A stretch of 64,000 nt of DNA from Desulfovibrio fairfieldensis. GTDB taxonomy: Bacteria; Desulfobacterota; Desulfovibrionia; Desulfovibrionales; Desulfovibrionaceae. The stretch spans positions 2,322,501-2,386,500 of the forward strand of contig NZ_CP014229.1 of the NCBI RefSeq assembly GCF_001553605.1, written 5' to 3'. A program made the position numbers and the translations under genes. The notes below the pieces were generated by a model. The model ran no database searches, was not told the origin of the DNA, and saw nothing but the letters and a program-made list of their open reading frames with translations. Within the stretch, counting starts at the first letter, position 1; every line of letters starts with the position of its first letter. This document shows, piece by piece, positions 1 through 10,022 of the stretch.

Positions 1-1450
1 AGTTGGCAACGTAGCCCAGATCAAGGTAAACATTGAAGTTTTCGTACATCTTGTATTCGTTGACTAGGTTGAATTCCAGCAGACCGTCGTTGGTGGTCAG
101 ATACGGGCCGTCATACTTTCCGGAACCACGATTCCAGGAATAGGCATTGCTCATGTATTTGACTGCGGAGGTGCTGTTGGTGCCGCCCCAGTAGGCTACG
201 CGGAAAGTGTGCTTGAGGTCGTCCACAAAGCTCATGTCCCGGATCTGCAGACCCAAGCCCCAGGTACCCGCATAGCTCAGCGCGCCGAGGTCGTTAAAGG
301 CGGAAGCTCCACCCCAGGAATAAGGGCCGCCGTCGCCCAACATGGAGGTGAAGTTGCCGTAGGGGGCAATGGACGGCATGCGCTCGGAACCGTTTTTGGG
401 GTTGCCGTCGTCGCCCGAACCATACCAGCCGAAGATGCCGGGCACGCCCCAGTCCATCTTGTATTCCACCAGAGCCTTGGCCAGCCAGCCCTGGCGCTCG
501 GTGCTGCCGCGTTTGCTGGTCATGGGCACGCCGCCATAACCGCCCTTCCATGCGTCGTAACGGCCCATGCCTTCCACATAGCCATAATTGATGTCCACTT
601 CGATGTTCAGCGGATCCCAGGCGGTGATAGCAAAAGGCAGGCCGGCCCAGAACATGGAACCATAGGCCTTGCTGGTGTCGCCGAGGCTGCCCGGATAACC
701 ATTGAGGCCCGGATAGGGCGACAGGGTGTAATAAGGATTGCCGTCGGCAAAGCCTTTCGAATAGTCTGCGAATTTTGTGGTATTCTTACCCTTCATGCCG
801 AACATGGCCCAGGGGGTGATTTCAAAACCGTCCAGCGTCACCGGGGCCATCAGGCCAAAAAGGTCCATGTTGTCAAGGTAGTTGCTCTTGTCATCGCCGT
901 GATTGGTGACGCCCACGTAATTGTCGTTGAAGGGGCGCATCCAGAGCGCGGTCAGGCCAACAGTCTCATTGAACTGGTAGGAGGCCACCACGCCCGCCAC
1001 CGGAGCATCCATAACTGCGGTACCGCCGGCCTTGTTGGGCAGAATGACCTCATGCAGGCCCATGCGCACCTTGAGATCGGTCTGGGGCACCATCCAGTCA
1101 ATATAGGCCTGACGGACCCCGATCTGATTAGGACTGTCCGCCCCGAGAGCCCCACCGGTTTCTGCGTTGCCCCATTTCTGATTGCCGATCTGGAACTGGA
1201 CCGTACCGGACAGGGCTTCAGAGGCCACCGCATCCAATTGCAAGCGGATACGCTGACGCGCGCCGAACGTATCATTGTTGTTGACTTTCGTTTTTCCAGC
1301 CAAATTCCGCGTATGGCTGATGAGGTTGTTGTCGCCCACGCCGAAGCCCATCAGCCACTGCCCCTTGGCCTTGAAGTCGATGGCCGACGCGCCCGCGGCC
1401 GCGCCCAGCAGCATGCCCGCCGTCAACAGCAATGTCAGAACCTTTTTCAT
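1..1450 (-). CDS. Outer-membrane homotrimeric porin, C-terminus cut by the window edge
   Basis: The frame begins at an ATG at 1450 after a GGAAGG-type ribosome binding site and stays open to base 1, giving about 483 residues without a stop. Residues 1-23 form a signal peptide (MKKVLTLLLTAGMLLG..., cleavage probably after ASA), followed by IDFKAKGQW and alternating polar/aromatic stretches typical of beta-barrel strands. The start and overall pattern match the Desulfovibrio outer-membrane homotrimeric porin family, which passes small solutes across the outer membrane. The upstream region carries a dinucleotide repeat and a terminator hairpin, so expression may be controlled before the start codon. 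The family call is from recognition of the sequence style and was not searched. Confidence 0.85.
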   Translation of the reverse strand, partial: MKKVLTLLLTAGMLLGAAAGASAIDFKAKGQWLMGFGVGDNNLISHTRNLAGKTKVNNNDTFGARQRIRLQLDAVASEALSGTVQFQIGNQKWGNAETGGALGADSPNQIGVRQAYIDWMVPQTDLKVRMGLHEVILPNKAGGTAVMDAPVAGVVASYQFNETVGLTALWMRPFNDNYVGVTNHGDDKSNYLDNMDLFGLMAPVTLDGFEITPWAMFGMKGKNTTKFADYSKGFADGNPYYTLSPYPGLNGYPGSLGDTSKAYGSMFWAGLPFAITAWDPLNIEVDINYGYVEGMGRYDAWKGGYGGVPMTSKRGSTERQGWLAKALVEYKMDWGVPGIFGWYGSGDDGNPKNGSERMPSIAPYGNFTSMLGDGGPYSWGGASAFNDLGALSYAGTWGLGLQIRDMSFVDDLKHTFRVAYWGGTNSTSAVKYMSNAYSWNRGSGKYDGPYLTTNDGLLEFNLVNEYKMYENFNVYLDLGYVAN

Positions 1451-1565
1451 CTTCCGCCTTCCTTCCTGTTACAATTACCTACAGTTACCGGGCCAGCCCG
1501 GAGATTCTCCGCGCCCCACGCGCGGGAGAAAAATTTTGCCTTGCCTTCCGGCGCGCCGGTACACC

Positions 1566-1618
1566 GCCGAAAAACGCAAAAAGCCCGAAAACGCGCCGCA
1601 CAGGACGCGTTTTCGGGC
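1566..1618 (-). terminator. Strong terminator-like hairpin upstream of the porin
   Basis: A perfect 13-bp stem (1583-1595 with 1606-1618, 10-nt loop) is followed on the minus strand by two T5 runs. It lies about 130 nt before the porin start and points the same way. It must either end a short upstream transcript or act as an attenuator in the porin leader. Confidence 0.7.
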
Positions 1619-1664
1619 CAAATATCGTGCCGGCCGCCGCAACGGCTGGAACTTAATGCTAATT

Positions 1665-1700
<36 letters not shown>

Positions 1701-1949
1701 AGCCGAACAGACGAAAGAACGGACAGCTTCAGACGCAAAAGCGGCACGGCTCAAGACGCCGGGCACGACGTGCAGGCAGATGCCGCGGGAGAAAAAAAGC
1801 TGCCACATAGCTATATTCATGATTGTATCCATTTTTCTGTAAAAATTTTTATACCAGACCTCGACAAAAGGCAAGAAAAAATTCAGCCCGCCGGTTGGAC
1901 GCACGGGCGCGGGGCACCCCGACCGCTCAAGGCTGAAGCGCGGCCCTCA

Positions 1950-1978
1950 TTGACAGAGGTCCCGCAAGCGGATAAGAT
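1950..1978 (+). promoter_or_regulatory. Sigma-70-type promoter for guaB
   Basis: TTGACA at 1950-1955, a 17-nt spacer and TAAGAT at 1973-1978. Transcription would start about 40 nt before the guaB ATG, followed by a GAGGAAG ribosome binding site. Confidence 0.75.
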
Positions 1979-2025
1979 AATTTGCTAAAGTTTATGCAAT
2001 TATTTTAGCCCATTACGAGGAAGTC

Positions 2026-3483
2026 ATGTTCACCAATCGCGGCAAGGCGCTGACCTTTGACGACATTCTGCTGATTCCCGGCTATTCCGAAGTAACCCCC
2101 GACGCCGTTGACATCACTACCTGGCTCACGCCCTCCATCCCCCTGCGCATCCCCCTGCTCTCCGCCGCCATGGACACCGTGACGGAATCGGCCATGGCAA
2201 TTTCCATGGCCCGCATGGGCGGCATCGGCATCATCCACAAGAATATGCCCGTGGATCGCCAGCGCCTGGAAGTGGAACGGGTGAAAAAGAGTGAAAGCGG
2301 CATGATCCTGGACCCGGTGACCATTTCACCGCGCAATTCCGTGCAGGAAGCCCTGGATCTGATGTCCGACTTCCGCGTTTCGGGCCTGCCGGTGGTGGAT
2401 GGCGAACGCCTGGTGGGCATCCTGACCAACCGCGACGTGCGCTTTGTGGAAGACGCCCAGGCCGTGCGCGTGGCCGACGTGATGACCAGCGACAAGCTGA
2501 TCACCGTGCCCATGGGCACCTCCCTGGCCGAGGCCAAGCGCCATCTGCACGAGCACCGCATCGAAAAACTGCTGGTGGTGGATGAAAACAAACGCCTGCG
2601 CGGCCTCATCACCATGAAGGACATCGACAAGGTCCAGAAATATCCCAACGCCTGCAAGGACGCCAACGGCCGCCTGCGCGTGGGCGCGGCCATCGGCATC
2701 GGCAAGGATTCCGAAGCCAGGGCGGAACAGCTGCTGGAAGCCGGGGCCGACGTGCTGGTGCTGGACTCGGCCCACGGCCATTCGGTCAACGTGCTCAACG
2801 CCATCCGCCAGGTCAAGTCGAGCTTCCCCAACTGCCAGCTCATCGCGGGCAACGTGGCCACCTATGAAGGCGCGCGCGCCATTCTGGAAGCCGGGGCCGA
2901 CAGCGTGAAAGTGGGCATCGGGCCCGGCTCCATCTGCACCACCCGCATCGTGGCGGGCGTGGGCGTGCCCCAGGTCACGGCGGTCACGGACGGCAGCCGC
3001 GCCGCGCGCGAAATGGACCGCTGCTGCGTGGCCGACGGCGGCATCAAGTTCTCCGGCGACATCGTCAAGGCCCTGGTGGTGGGCGCGCACTCGGTGATGA
3101 TCGGCTCCCTCTTCGCCGGTACCGAGGAAAGCCCGGGCGAAACCATTCTCTACCAGGGCCGTACCTACAAAATTTATCGCGGCATGGGCTCCATCGACGC
3201 CATGAAGGAAGGCAGCTCGGACCGTTACTTCCAGGAAAAGACCAAAAAGCTGGTGCCCGAAGGCATTGTGGGCCGCGTGCCCTACCGGGGCCCGGTCATG
3301 GATGCCGTGTACCAGCTCATGGGCGGCCTGCGTTCGGGCATGGGCTATGTGGGAGCCAAGACTCTGGACGACCTTTTCCAGAATACCACCTTCTGCGAGA
3401 TTTCCGCCGCCGGTCTGCGCGAAAGCCATGTGCACGACGTGGTCATCACCAAGGAAGCGCCCAACTACCGCATCGAGAACTAG
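2026..3483 (+). CDS. guaB: Inosine-5'-monophosphate dehydrogenase
   Basis: Oxidises IMP to XMP with NAD+, the first committed step of GMP synthesis in the cytoplasm. The 485-residue length is normal. The TIM barrel is split by a pair of CBS domains at roughly residues 92-210. The catalytic loop GSICTTR places the nucleophilic cysteine at residue 304, and the mobile flap ([14 protein letters not shown]) follows. The start is an ATG 5 nt after GAGGAAG. It is followed after 22 nt by guaA, so the two GMP-specific enzymes are made together. No anomalies were seen. Confidence 0.97.
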   Translation: MFTNRGKALTFDDILLIPGYSEVTPDAVDITTWLTPSIPLRIPLLSAAMDTVTESAMAISMARMGGIGIIHKNMPVDRQRLEVERVKKSESGMILDPVTISPRNSVQEALDLMSDFRVSGLPVVDGERLVGILTNRDVRFVEDAQAVRVADVMTSDKLITVPMGTSLAEAKRHLHEHRIEKLLVVDENKRLRGLITMKDIDKVQKYPNACKDANGRLRVGAAIGIGKDSEARAEQLLEAGADVLVLDSAHGHSVNVLNAIRQVKSSFPNCQLIAGNVATYEGARAILEAGADSVKVGIGPGSICTTRIVAGVGVPQVTAVTDGSRAAREMDRCCVADGGIKFSGDIVKALVVGAHSVMIGSLFAGTEESPGETILYQGRTYKIYRGMGSIDAMKEGSSDRYFQEKTKKLVPEGIVGRVPYRGPVMDAVYQLMGGLRSGMGYVGAKTLDDLFQNTTFCEISAAGLRESHVHDVVITKEAPNYRIEN

Positions 3484-3505
3484 CCCGCAAGGGCGAGGAT
3501 GGAAC

Positions 3506-5050
3506 ATGCCGCACAGCAAAGTCATTATCATCGACTACGGCTCCCAGGTCACCCAGCTCATTGCCCGCCGCGTGCGCGAGGCCGGGGTCTATTCCGAAAT
3601 CCATTCCTGTGTGACCACCGCCGCGCAGGTGGCGGAAATGCATCCCTCGGCCCTGATTCTTTCCGGCGGACCGGCCAGCGTGGGCGAAGCCGACGCCCCG
3701 GCCCTGGACCCCGGCTTTCTGGAACTGGGCGTGCCGGTGCTGGGCATCTGCTACGGCATGCAGCTTCTGGCTCAGAACATGGGCGGGCAACTGGCCCAGT
3801 CCCTGACGCGGGAATACGGCCCGGCGGAACTGACCTTCAGCGCGCCCTGCGCGCTCTGGGACGGCCTGGACGCCCGGAGCCCCTCCAGGGTCTGGATGAG
3901 CCACGGCGACAAGGTGCTGGCCCCGCCGCCGGGCTTCGCGGTGACGGGACGCACGCCCACCCTGGACGTGGCGGCCATGGCCGACGAAAAACGCGGAATC
4001 TACGCCGTGCAGTTCCATCCCGAAGTGCACCACAGCGTGGACGGCGAGCGCGTTCTGCAAAATTTCCTGTTCAAGGTGGCGCATATCACGCCGGACTGGA
4101 CCATGTCCTCCTTTGTGGAGCGCGTGGTCAAGGAAATGGCCGAACAGGTGGGCGACAGGCATGTGGTCTGCGCCCTGTCCGGCGGCATCGACTCCACGGT
4201 GGTGGCGGTTCTGCTGCACCGGGCCATCGGCAAGCGCCTGCATTGCATTTTTGTGGACAACGGCCTGTTGCGCCTGAACGAAGGCGAGGAAGTGGTCAAT
4301 TACCTGCGTGAGCACTTTGATCTCAATCTCGATTTCGTGCAGGCTCAGGAGCTCTTCCTCTCCCGCCTCAAGGGCGTGGAAGACCCGGAGAAAAAGCGCA
4401 AGATCATCGGCCACACCTTTATTGAAATCTTCGATGAGGAAGCCAAAAAACTGCCCCAGGTGGACTTTCTGGCCCAGGGCACGCTGTACCCCGACGTCAT
4501 TGAATCCGTCTCGCACAAGGGCCCCAGCGCGGTGATCAAAAGCCACCACAATGTGGGCGGCCTGCCCGATACCATGAAGCTCAAGCTCATCGAACCGCTG
4601 CGCGAACTCTTCAAGGATGAAGTGCGCAAAGTGGCGGCGGAGCTGGGCATGCCCGACTCCATTGTCTGGCGGCACCCCTTCCCCGGTCCGGGGCTGGCAA
4701 TCCGGGTGCTGGGCGAAATCACCGAGGAACGCCTGGGCATCCTGCGCCTGGCCGACAGGATCGTGCAGGAGGAACTGCGCGAATCCGGCTGGTACCGCAA
4801 GGTCTGGCAGGGCTTCGCGGTGCTGCTGCCGCTCAAGACCGTGGGCGTCATGGGCGACGGCCGCACCTACGAGCACGTCATCGCCCTGCGCGTGGTGGAC
4901 AGCGTGGACGCCATGACCGCTGACTGGGCCCGCCTGCCCGCGGATCTCATCGCGCGCATGTCCGGCCGGATCATCAATGAGGTCAAGGGCGTCAACCGCG
5001 TGGTTTATGATGTTTCCTCCAAGCCGCCCAGCACTATTGAGTGGGAATAA
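3506..5050 (+). CDS. guaA: GMP synthase (glutamine-hydrolysing)
   Basis: Converts XMP to GMP using ATP and ammonia from glutamine. The N-terminal class I amidotransferase has its nucleophile in GICYGMQ (Cys82) and the His-Glu pair in QFHPEV. The ATP-pyrophosphatase domain has SGGIDS at residues 225-230. A C-terminal dimerisation domain ends in TIEWE, as is usual. At 514 residues it is full length. The frame is open upstream, overlapping guaB, but the ATG at 3506 has a GAGGA ribosome binding site and gives the conserved start [14 protein letters not shown]. The next gene, tatB, begins 9 nt downstream. Confidence 0.97.
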   Translation: MPHSKVIIIDYGSQVTQLIARRVREAGVYSEIHSCVTTAAQVAEMHPSALILSGGPASVGEADAPALDPGFLELGVPVLGICYGMQLLAQNMGGQLAQSLTREYGPAELTFSAPCALWDGLDARSPSRVWMSHGDKVLAPPPGFAVTGRTPTLDVAAMADEKRGIYAVQFHPEVHHSVDGERVLQNFLFKVAHITPDWTMSSFVERVVKEMAEQVGDRHVVCALSGGIDSTVVAVLLHRAIGKRLHCIFVDNGLLRLNEGEEVVNYLREHFDLNLDFVQAQELFLSRLKGVEDPEKKRKIIGHTFIEIFDEEAKKLPQVDFLAQGTLYPDVIESVSHKGPSAVIKSHHNVGGLPDTMKLKLIEPLRELFKDEVRKVAAELGMPDSIVWRHPFPGPGLAIRVLGEITEERLGILRLADRIVQEELRESGWYRKVWQGFAVLLPLKTVGVMGDGRTYEHVIALRVVDSVDAMTADWARLPADLIARMSGRIINEVKGVNRVVYDVSSKPPSTIEWE

Positions 5051-5059
5051 GGAGGCTCT

Positions 5060-5617
5060 ATGTTCGGCATAGGCAGCACGGAACTTCTGGTCATCCTGGT
5101 GGTGGCGCTGATTGTGCTGGGGCCCAAAAGCCTCGCCAGCATCTCGCGCACCCTGGGCAAGGCCATGGGAGAATTCCGGCGCGTTTCCACGGACTTTCAG
5201 CGCACGCTCAATGCCGAGGTAGCGCAGGAAGAGGACGAAGAGCGCCGCAAGAAGGCGGCGGAAAAAGCCGCCAAAACAGCGGCCGAGGCTGAAGCGGCCA
5301 AGGCCGCCAGGCAGGAGCGCGCTGCGTCCGGCGAAGGAACGCCGACGGAAGAAGCGACTGCTCCGGAAACCTCCGGCACGGAAGCCGCGACGGCTCAGGC
5401 TGAAACAGAGGCTCCCTCCGCGGCCACGGCAGCCCCGGCTCCGGACGCATCTGAAACCGGCCCCACCATCGACGTGACGCCCGCGCCGCCGGAGCCACCG
5501 GCGGGCAGCCCTCTGGCCGAAGCCCTGGCCAGGACCAAAGCCGAAGCCGAGAGCGGAGCCGCCGCGCCCAAAGCCGACAATGCCGTTCCGGCCCCTGACA
5601 ACGGCGGCAAGGCATGA
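5060..5617 (+). CDS. tatB: Sec-independent translocase subunit TatB
   Basis: Part of the twin-arginine receptor complex in the inner membrane. Residues 1-22 (MFGIGSTELLVILVVALIVL) form the single membrane helix, followed by GPKSL and an amphipathic helix (residues about 25-50). This IGSTELL/GPKSL form fits TatB better than TatA. The rest (to 185 residues) is an Ala/Glu/Lys/Pro-rich tail, longer than needed for function and probably disordered. A GGAGG site precedes the ATG. Its stop overlaps the tatC start by four bases, so the pair is translationally coupled. No tatA is seen nearby. Confidence 0.9.
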   Translation: MFGIGSTELLVILVVALIVLGPKSLASISRTLGKAMGEFRRVSTDFQRTLNAEVAQEEDEERRKKAAEKAAKTAAEAEAAKAARQERAASGEGTPTEEATAPETSGTEAATAQAETEAPSAATAAPAPDASETGPTIDVTPAPPEPPAGSPLAEALARTKAEAESGAAAPKADNAVPAPDNGGKA

Positions 5618-6888
5618 GCGGCCCGGAAGACAAGCTGCGCGCTCCGGAAGCCGTAGCGGAAAGCGACGCCCCCGCTGTTCCTGCGGACGCTGCCGCCACG
5701 ACTGACAGTCCCTTGGGGTCTGAAAGCGGCACGGCGGCCGTAAGCCCTGCTGAATACGCGGAAAAATCCGGCCCGGAGAACGAAACGGGCACCGCGGATT
5801 TCGCGGATTTTGAAAGTTCCACGTTTTCCGGGCCCGAATGGCAACCCGACGCGCCCGCCACCGAAACCAATCATACGGGCGGCGCTGACGCGCCGTCTCC
5901 GGACGTGGCCGCCCAACTGGCCGCCGAGCTGGCCCGTACGGCGGAGCCCAATGCCGCCGCCGCTGCCGACGGCATGAACGGCGCGCCGCCGCTGCCGCCC
6001 TCCCCACCCACGGACACGCCCGCCGGATCCCCTGCTGAACCGCCCGCGCCCAGGCCGGACGGCAGCCCGGCCCCGGCGGAAGGCGGAGAGGGCGAGGAAG
6101 CCGCGGGCAAACCCATGAGCCTCATGGATCATCTGGGCGAATTGCGCGTGCGCCTGGTGCGTTGCTGCATTGCCGTGGGCCTGGGCTTTCTGGCCTGCTG
6201 GGCCGTGGTGGACCCCATTTTCAACGCCTTGGTGGACCCGCTGCTGGCCGTTCTGCCCAAGGGTTCACACGCCATCTACACCACCCTGCCCGAAGGCTTT
6301 TTCACCCGCATGTACATCGCCTTCGTGGCCGGTGTCTTTGTGGCCAGCCCGGTCATTTTCTATCAGGTCTGGTCTTTTATCGCGCCCGGCCTGTATGAAG
6401 AGGAAAAACGCTACATCATCCCGGTGGCCGTGCTTTCGGCCCTGTTTTTCATGGCCGGCGGCGCGTTCTGTTATTTCGTGGTCTTTCCCTATGCCTTCAG
6501 CTTTTTTGTAAGCTTCGCCACGGAAAGCATCGTGGCCATGCCCAAGGTCAGCGATTACCTGGGCTTTGTGCTCAAACTGATTCTGGCCTTCGGCCTGATC
6601 TTTGAAATGCCGCTGTTCGCCTTTTTCCTCGCGCGCATGGGCCTGATCACCGCGACCATGATGCGCAAGGCCCGGCGTTACGCCATCCTGGCCATCTTCG
6701 TGGTGGCCGCCATCCTGACCCCGCCGGACGTGGTTTCGCAACTCCTGATGGCCTGCCCCATGCTGGTGCTCTATGAACTGAGTATTCTGGTGGCAGCCAC
6801 GTTCGGACGCAAAAAGACAAAACCCGAGTCCGAGGAAAACGCCGAAAACCAGGCTGAAAGCGATGAAAAAAACGCGGAGGAAGCATGA
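5614..6888 (+). CDS. tatC: Sec-independent translocase TatC with a long N-terminal extension
   Basis: Multi-spanning core of the Tat export pathway, which recognises twin-arginine signal peptides together with TatB. The recognisable TatC core starts at residue 168 ([14 protein letters not shown]) and contains about six membrane helices. A charged tail ([13 protein letters not shown]...) ends the protein. The first 167 residues are acidic, Ala/Pro/Gly-rich and without a membrane segment. The start at 5614 overlaps the tatB stop (ATGA). The internal ATG at 6115 lacks a good ribosome binding site, so the extended form is the better reading. The extension would lie in the cytoplasm. Confidence 0.92.
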   Translation: MSGPEDKLRAPEAVAESDAPAVPADAAATTDSPLGSESGTAAVSPAEYAEKSGPENETGTADFADFESSTFSGPEWQPDAPATETNHTGGADAPSPDVAAQLAAELARTAEPNAAAAADGMNGAPPLPPSPPTDTPAGSPAEPPAPRPDGSPAPAEGGEGEEAAGKPMSLMDHLGELRVRLVRCCIAVGLGFLACWAVVDPIFNALVDPLLAVLPKGSHAIYTTLPEGFFTRMYIAFVAGVFVASPVIFYQVWSFIAPGLYEEEKRYIIPVAVLSALFFMAGGAFCYFVVFPYAFSFFVSFATESIVAMPKVSDYLGFVLKLILAFGLIFEMPLFAFFLARMGLITATMMRKARRYAILAIFVVAAILTPPDVVSQLLMACPMLVLYELSILVAATFGRKKTKPESEENAENQAESDEKNAEEA

Positions 6889-7487
6889 GCGCGCACGCCC
6901 CGCGTGAAGCCGCGCAAGAGCGGCACAGCGCGGAAACCCGCATCAGCCTGAGCCTGAATCTGGACGGCGAGGGCAAGACCCGGATCCAAACCGGTTTCGG
7001 CCTGCTGGACCACATGCTGACCCTGAGCATGTTCTGGGCGGGCATGGACTTGCAGCTCTCCTGCCAGGGAGACCTGGATGTGGACGCCCACCACAGCGTG
7101 GAAGACGTAGGCCTGACCTTGGGCCGCGCCCTGCTGGAAGCCCTGGGCGACAGGGCGGGCATCGCCCGCGTGGGCTACGGCCGCGTGCCCATGGACGAGG
7201 CGCTCAGCGAAGTTACAGTGGATCTTTCCGGCCGTCCCTGGCTGGAATGGCGCGGCGACGAGCTGCTGCCGCCGGTCATGGCCGGAGAGGAAAAAGACCT
7301 CTGGCGTGAATTTTACAAAGCTCTGGCAAGCAGCGCCCGCTGCAATCTGCACATTGCCTTTTTATACGGCAAAAACGGCCACCATCTGCTGGAATCGGCC
7401 GCCAAAGGCTTGGGCCTGGCCCTGCGCCAGGCCGTGCAGCGCCAGGGCACAACAACCATCAGAAGCACCAAGGGAGGCCTTGATTAA
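6885..7487 (+). CDS. hisB: Imidazoleglycerol-phosphate dehydratase
   Basis: Sixth step of histidine synthesis: dehydrates imidazole glycerol phosphate to imidazole acetol phosphate using manganese. At 200 residues it is the single-function form without a phosphatase domain. The two metal-binding His-His repeats are visible: DAHHSVED (His69/His70) and GKNGHH (His166/His167). The ATG overlaps the tatC stop, so it belongs to the same message as the tat genes. hisA follows after one intervening gene. The rest of the his pathway is not in this window. Confidence 0.96.
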   Translation: MSAHAPREAAQERHSAETRISLSLNLDGEGKTRIQTGFGLLDHMLTLSMFWAGMDLQLSCQGDLDVDAHHSVEDVGLTLGRALLEALGDRAGIARVGYGRVPMDEALSEVTVDLSGRPWLEWRGDELLPPVMAGEEKDLWREFYKALASSARCNLHIAFLYGKNGHHLLESAAKGLGLALRQAVQRQGTTTIRSTKGGLD

Positions 7488-8143
7488 TGCGTACTCGCCT
7501 GCATATATCGTTGTTGATTCTGCTTTGCCTGGTCCTGGCCGTTTCCTGTGCCAGGCGGCCGCGCAGCACGGCCGAGGTGCCGCGCTCCATTTCCTCCACC
7601 TACAAAATCTCCGTGGCGCCCTTTACCCAGCCCACCAACGCCAGCCAGCTCATTGTGGGCCGCATCCCTGAAGATCAGGGCCGCATTCCCGCCGATATGC
7701 TGTCGGCTCTGGACATGAAACTGCGCGAAGTGCTGATCAGCGGCACCAAACGCCAGTATACCTTCATTGCCCGCCAGAATCTGCCGCCGGATCTGACCAC
7801 CTTCCACAGTTCCGAGCAGCCCCAGGCCCTGCCCCTCTGGGTGGCCTACGGCAAAAAGCAGGGCGCGCAGTTGCTGCTGATCCCCCAGGTGCTGGACTGG
7901 CACCAGCGCGAAGGCTCCAAGGCGGGCGTCACCGAGTCGGCCCACGTGCGCGTGGAGTTCTTTTTACTCAAGGTGGACGACGGCTCGCTGATGAACCGCT
8001 CCATCTTTGAGGAAAAACAAGTGGGCCTGACGGAAAACCTGCTCACTGTGGGTTCTTTCTTCAAGCGCCGCGGCACCTGGGTCACGGCCGAAGACCTCAC
8101 CGTGGACGGCATGCGCAAAGCGGTCAAGGATCTGGGCTTATGA
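7487..8143 (+). CDS. Predicted lipoprotein of unknown function
   Basis: 218 residues. Residues 1-20 are a hydrophobic signal ending in the lipobox LAVS before Cys21, so it should be lipidated and face the periplasm. The mature part begins with an Arg-rich stretch, then reads like a compact mixed alpha/beta domain ([12 protein letters not shown]..., [16 protein letters not shown]), reminiscent of TolB-like or LpoB/CsgG-type N-terminal folds, but no specific family is recognised. The start overlaps the hisB stop by one base and the stop overlaps the hisA start, so all three are co-translated although the function looks unrelated to histidine synthesis. Confidence 0.8.
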   Translation: MRTRLHISLLILLCLVLAVSCARRPRSTAEVPRSISSTYKISVAPFTQPTNASQLIVGRIPEDQGRIPADMLSALDMKLREVLISGTKRQYTFIARQNLPPDLTTFHSSEQPQALPLWVAYGKKQGAQLLLIPQVLDWHQREGSKAGVTESAHVRVEFFLLKVDDGSLMNRSIFEEKQVGLTENLLTVGSFFKRRGTWVTAEDLTVDGMRKAVKDLGL

Positions 8144-8886
8144 TCATTTTCCCGGCGGTGGATATTCAGAACGGCAAGGCCGTGCGCCTCAAGCAGGGCC
8201 GCGCCCAGGACTCCACGGTTTTCGCCGAGGATCCGGTGGAGGCGGCCCGCACCTGGCAGGCGCGCGGCGCGCGCTGGCTGCATGTGGTGGACCTGGACGG
8301 CGCGTTTGACGGCGCGGCGCAGAGCCGGGCCATTGTGCAGCGCATCTGCCGGGAGCTCAGCATTCCCGTCCAACTGGGCGGCGGCATCCGCGACGAGGCC
8401 ACGGCCAGCGCCTATCTGGAGGCCGGGGTGACCCGCCTGATCATCGGCACCTTGGCCTTGGAGCAGCCCGAACTGTTCGCCCGCCTCTGCCGCGCCTTTC
8501 CCGGCCGAATCGGCGTCTCGCTGGACGCCGAGGCCGGACGCCTTAAAAGCCGGGGCTGGGTGGCGGACACCGGCCTGACTGTGGACGACGTGCTGCCCCG
8601 GCTTCAGGACGACGGCGCGGCCTTCATCATCTATACGGACATTGAGCGCGACGGCATGCAGAGCGGCGTCAATCTGGCCGCCCTGAGCCATTTGGCCCAT
8701 ACCGCCCGCGTGCCGGTCATCGCCGCGGGCGGCGTCGCCACGCTGGAAGACGTGCGGAAACTCTATCCTCTGAGCCGCGACAGCCGTCTGGCCGGTGCCG
8801 TCAGCGGCCGCGCCCTATACGCGGGCACGTTGCACCTGGAAGAAGCCAACGCCTGGATCGACGCCCAGGAGGCGACGGCAACCTAG
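8140..8886 (+). CDS. hisA: Phosphoribosylformimino-5-aminoimidazole carboxamide ribotide isomerase
   Basis: Fourth step of histidine synthesis: isomerises ProFAR to PRFAR. It is a 248-residue half-barrel-duplicated TIM barrel. The catalytic aspartates are in PAVDIQNGK (Asp8) and in [10 protein letters not shown]. Phosphate-binding glycines appear in QLGGGIRD and AAGGVAT. The ATG overlaps the upstream lipoprotein stop (ATGA). The TAG stop codon at 8884-8886 is also the first three bases of the repeat element that follows, meaning the element sits directly against the coding end. Confidence 0.95.
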   Translation: MIIFPAVDIQNGKAVRLKQGRAQDSTVFAEDPVEAARTWQARGARWLHVVDLDGAFDGAAQSRAIVQRICRELSIPVQLGGGIRDEATASAYLEAGVTRLIIGTLALEQPELFARLCRAFPGRIGVSLDAEAGRLKSRGWVADTGLTVDDVLPRLQDDGAAFIIYTDIERDGMQSGVNLAALSHLAHTARVPVIAAGGVATLEDVRKLYPLSRDSRLAGAVSGRALYAGTLHLEEANAWIDAQEATAT

Positions 8887-9151
8887 AGCATTTCAACGTT
8901 GAAATGCTTTAATGCCGAACACGGTGAGGCACGCCGCGAAGGCCGACCCGACGGGCGGCCCGTAGGGCCGTGCCTGTAGCCCAAAGGGCGTACAGGCATT
9001 GAGAGCGACGCGGCGTGGATTCCGGAAAAGCGACCGAAGGCAGCCCGAAGGGCTGTCCCCGTTATACGGGGGTCGACAGCAGCGATAAGCGCGCCCTTTG
9101 ACGGAATGAACCCTTTGAAACGCAAAGCCTTTCAAAGGTAATCTGCTCTGA
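8884..9151 (+). repeat. Interspersed structured repeat, family 1, enlarged copy
   Basis: Begins TAGAGCATTTCAACG and ends TTTCAAAGGTAATCTGCTCTGA. It shares its first stem, CGCCGCGAA, GCGGCGTGGATTC and the 3' stem with the 142-bp copies at 46005 and 57263, but carries two extra blocks of about 70 and 50 nt that form their own hairpins (TGCCTGTA/TACAGGCA; AGCCC/GGGCT). The element supplies the stop codon of hisA. No open reading frame of note lies inside. Confidence 0.75.
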
Positions 9152-9158
9152 GCCAGTT

Positions 9159-9923
9159 ATGCGTATCTTCTTTCTGCTTCTACAGGCATTTATTCTGATG
9201 ACGCTGGGAGCGGCCGTCGCCTCCCTGCTCAACGAATTCGCCCTGCACATCGGCGGCGCGACGTCTCATGCCCTGATTCTTTTATGCCTGCTGGCCGATG
9301 GAGGCGTGCTGTTCAGCGGCCCCTTTGTCGCGCTGGCGGCGGCCATGTTCATTTTTCTGCTGCTCTCGGGCTACCGTATGCTGCGCTGGACGCGCTGGTT
9401 CGGCGTCGCCCTTAATCTCGGCCTGATCTGGCTCGGCCTGCGCTGGGATTTCCCGCCGTTTCTGATCGGCTATTTCGCCTGCAACTGCCTTATGCTGGCA
9501 CTGGTGCCGACGCGTCCGAACATGACCCTCACCCTGCGCTGGGGAGGCCTGCTCCTCGACGGCCTCTGGGGCCTTCTGGTTCTGCTCTGTCTGTTGACGG
9601 ACCCGCCGGGCGCCGCGCCGCTCACTCTGGCCTGCGTGCTGCCGCTTGTGTTCCTGTTCCGGGCCAATCAGAAAGCCGCGCAACGCCTGGCTGCCGACGG
9701 CGTTTACCGTCCGGCTCTGAAAACCTTTGCCGTCACCGCTCTGATCACTCTGGCTCTTGCCCTTCTGATGCCTTTGCTCGCCCCCTTCGCGGGCTTGAGC
9801 TGCCTCTTTTTGTTTTTCTGCATGGAAATGCAATATCTGCACTCCAATACACCTCCTTCGGATAAAAGCAGGCGCGCCTTGCTGGTCCGCCTGCTGGGAC
9901 GCATGCCCGCCGTAGCGGCTTGA
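9159..9923 (+). CDS. Hypothetical polytopic membrane protein
   Basis: 254 residues with about eight hydrophobic segments separated by short Arg-rich loops (for example RMLRWTRW and RANQKAAQR). It starts at an ATG just after the repeat element and has no strong ribosome binding site. No catalytic or transport motif is recognised. The segment order (two helices, short loop, several closely packed helices, last helix near 200-220, basic tail) fits a small inner-membrane protein. It is flanked by non-coding DNA on both sides, so its neighbours give no clue to its role. Confidence 0.65.
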   Translation: MRIFFLLLQAFILMTLGAAVASLLNEFALHIGGATSHALILLCLLADGGVLFSGPFVALAAAMFIFLLLSGYRMLRWTRWFGVALNLGLIWLGLRWDFPPFLIGYFACNCLMLALVPTRPNMTLTLRWGGLLLDGLWGLLVLLCLLTDPPGAAPLTLACVLPLVFLFRANQKAAQRLAADGVYRPALKTFAVTALITLALALLMPLLAPFAGLSCLFLFFCMEMQYLHSNTPPSDKSRRALLVRLLGRMPAVAA

Positions 9924-10022
9924 GCGTCGGTAAAATCCACTGGCCGGAGGATCATGCAGACGGCCTGACCGGCCAAGGGCCGCCGTCTTGCCAAAGTCCC
10001 GGCCCACGCTTATGATCTGTAT

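Noticed and set aside
3446-6007. 853-codon minus-strand frame opposite guaA-tatB-tatC
   Set aside because: Antisense shadow in GC-rich DNA; the plus strand carries complete conserved enzymes.
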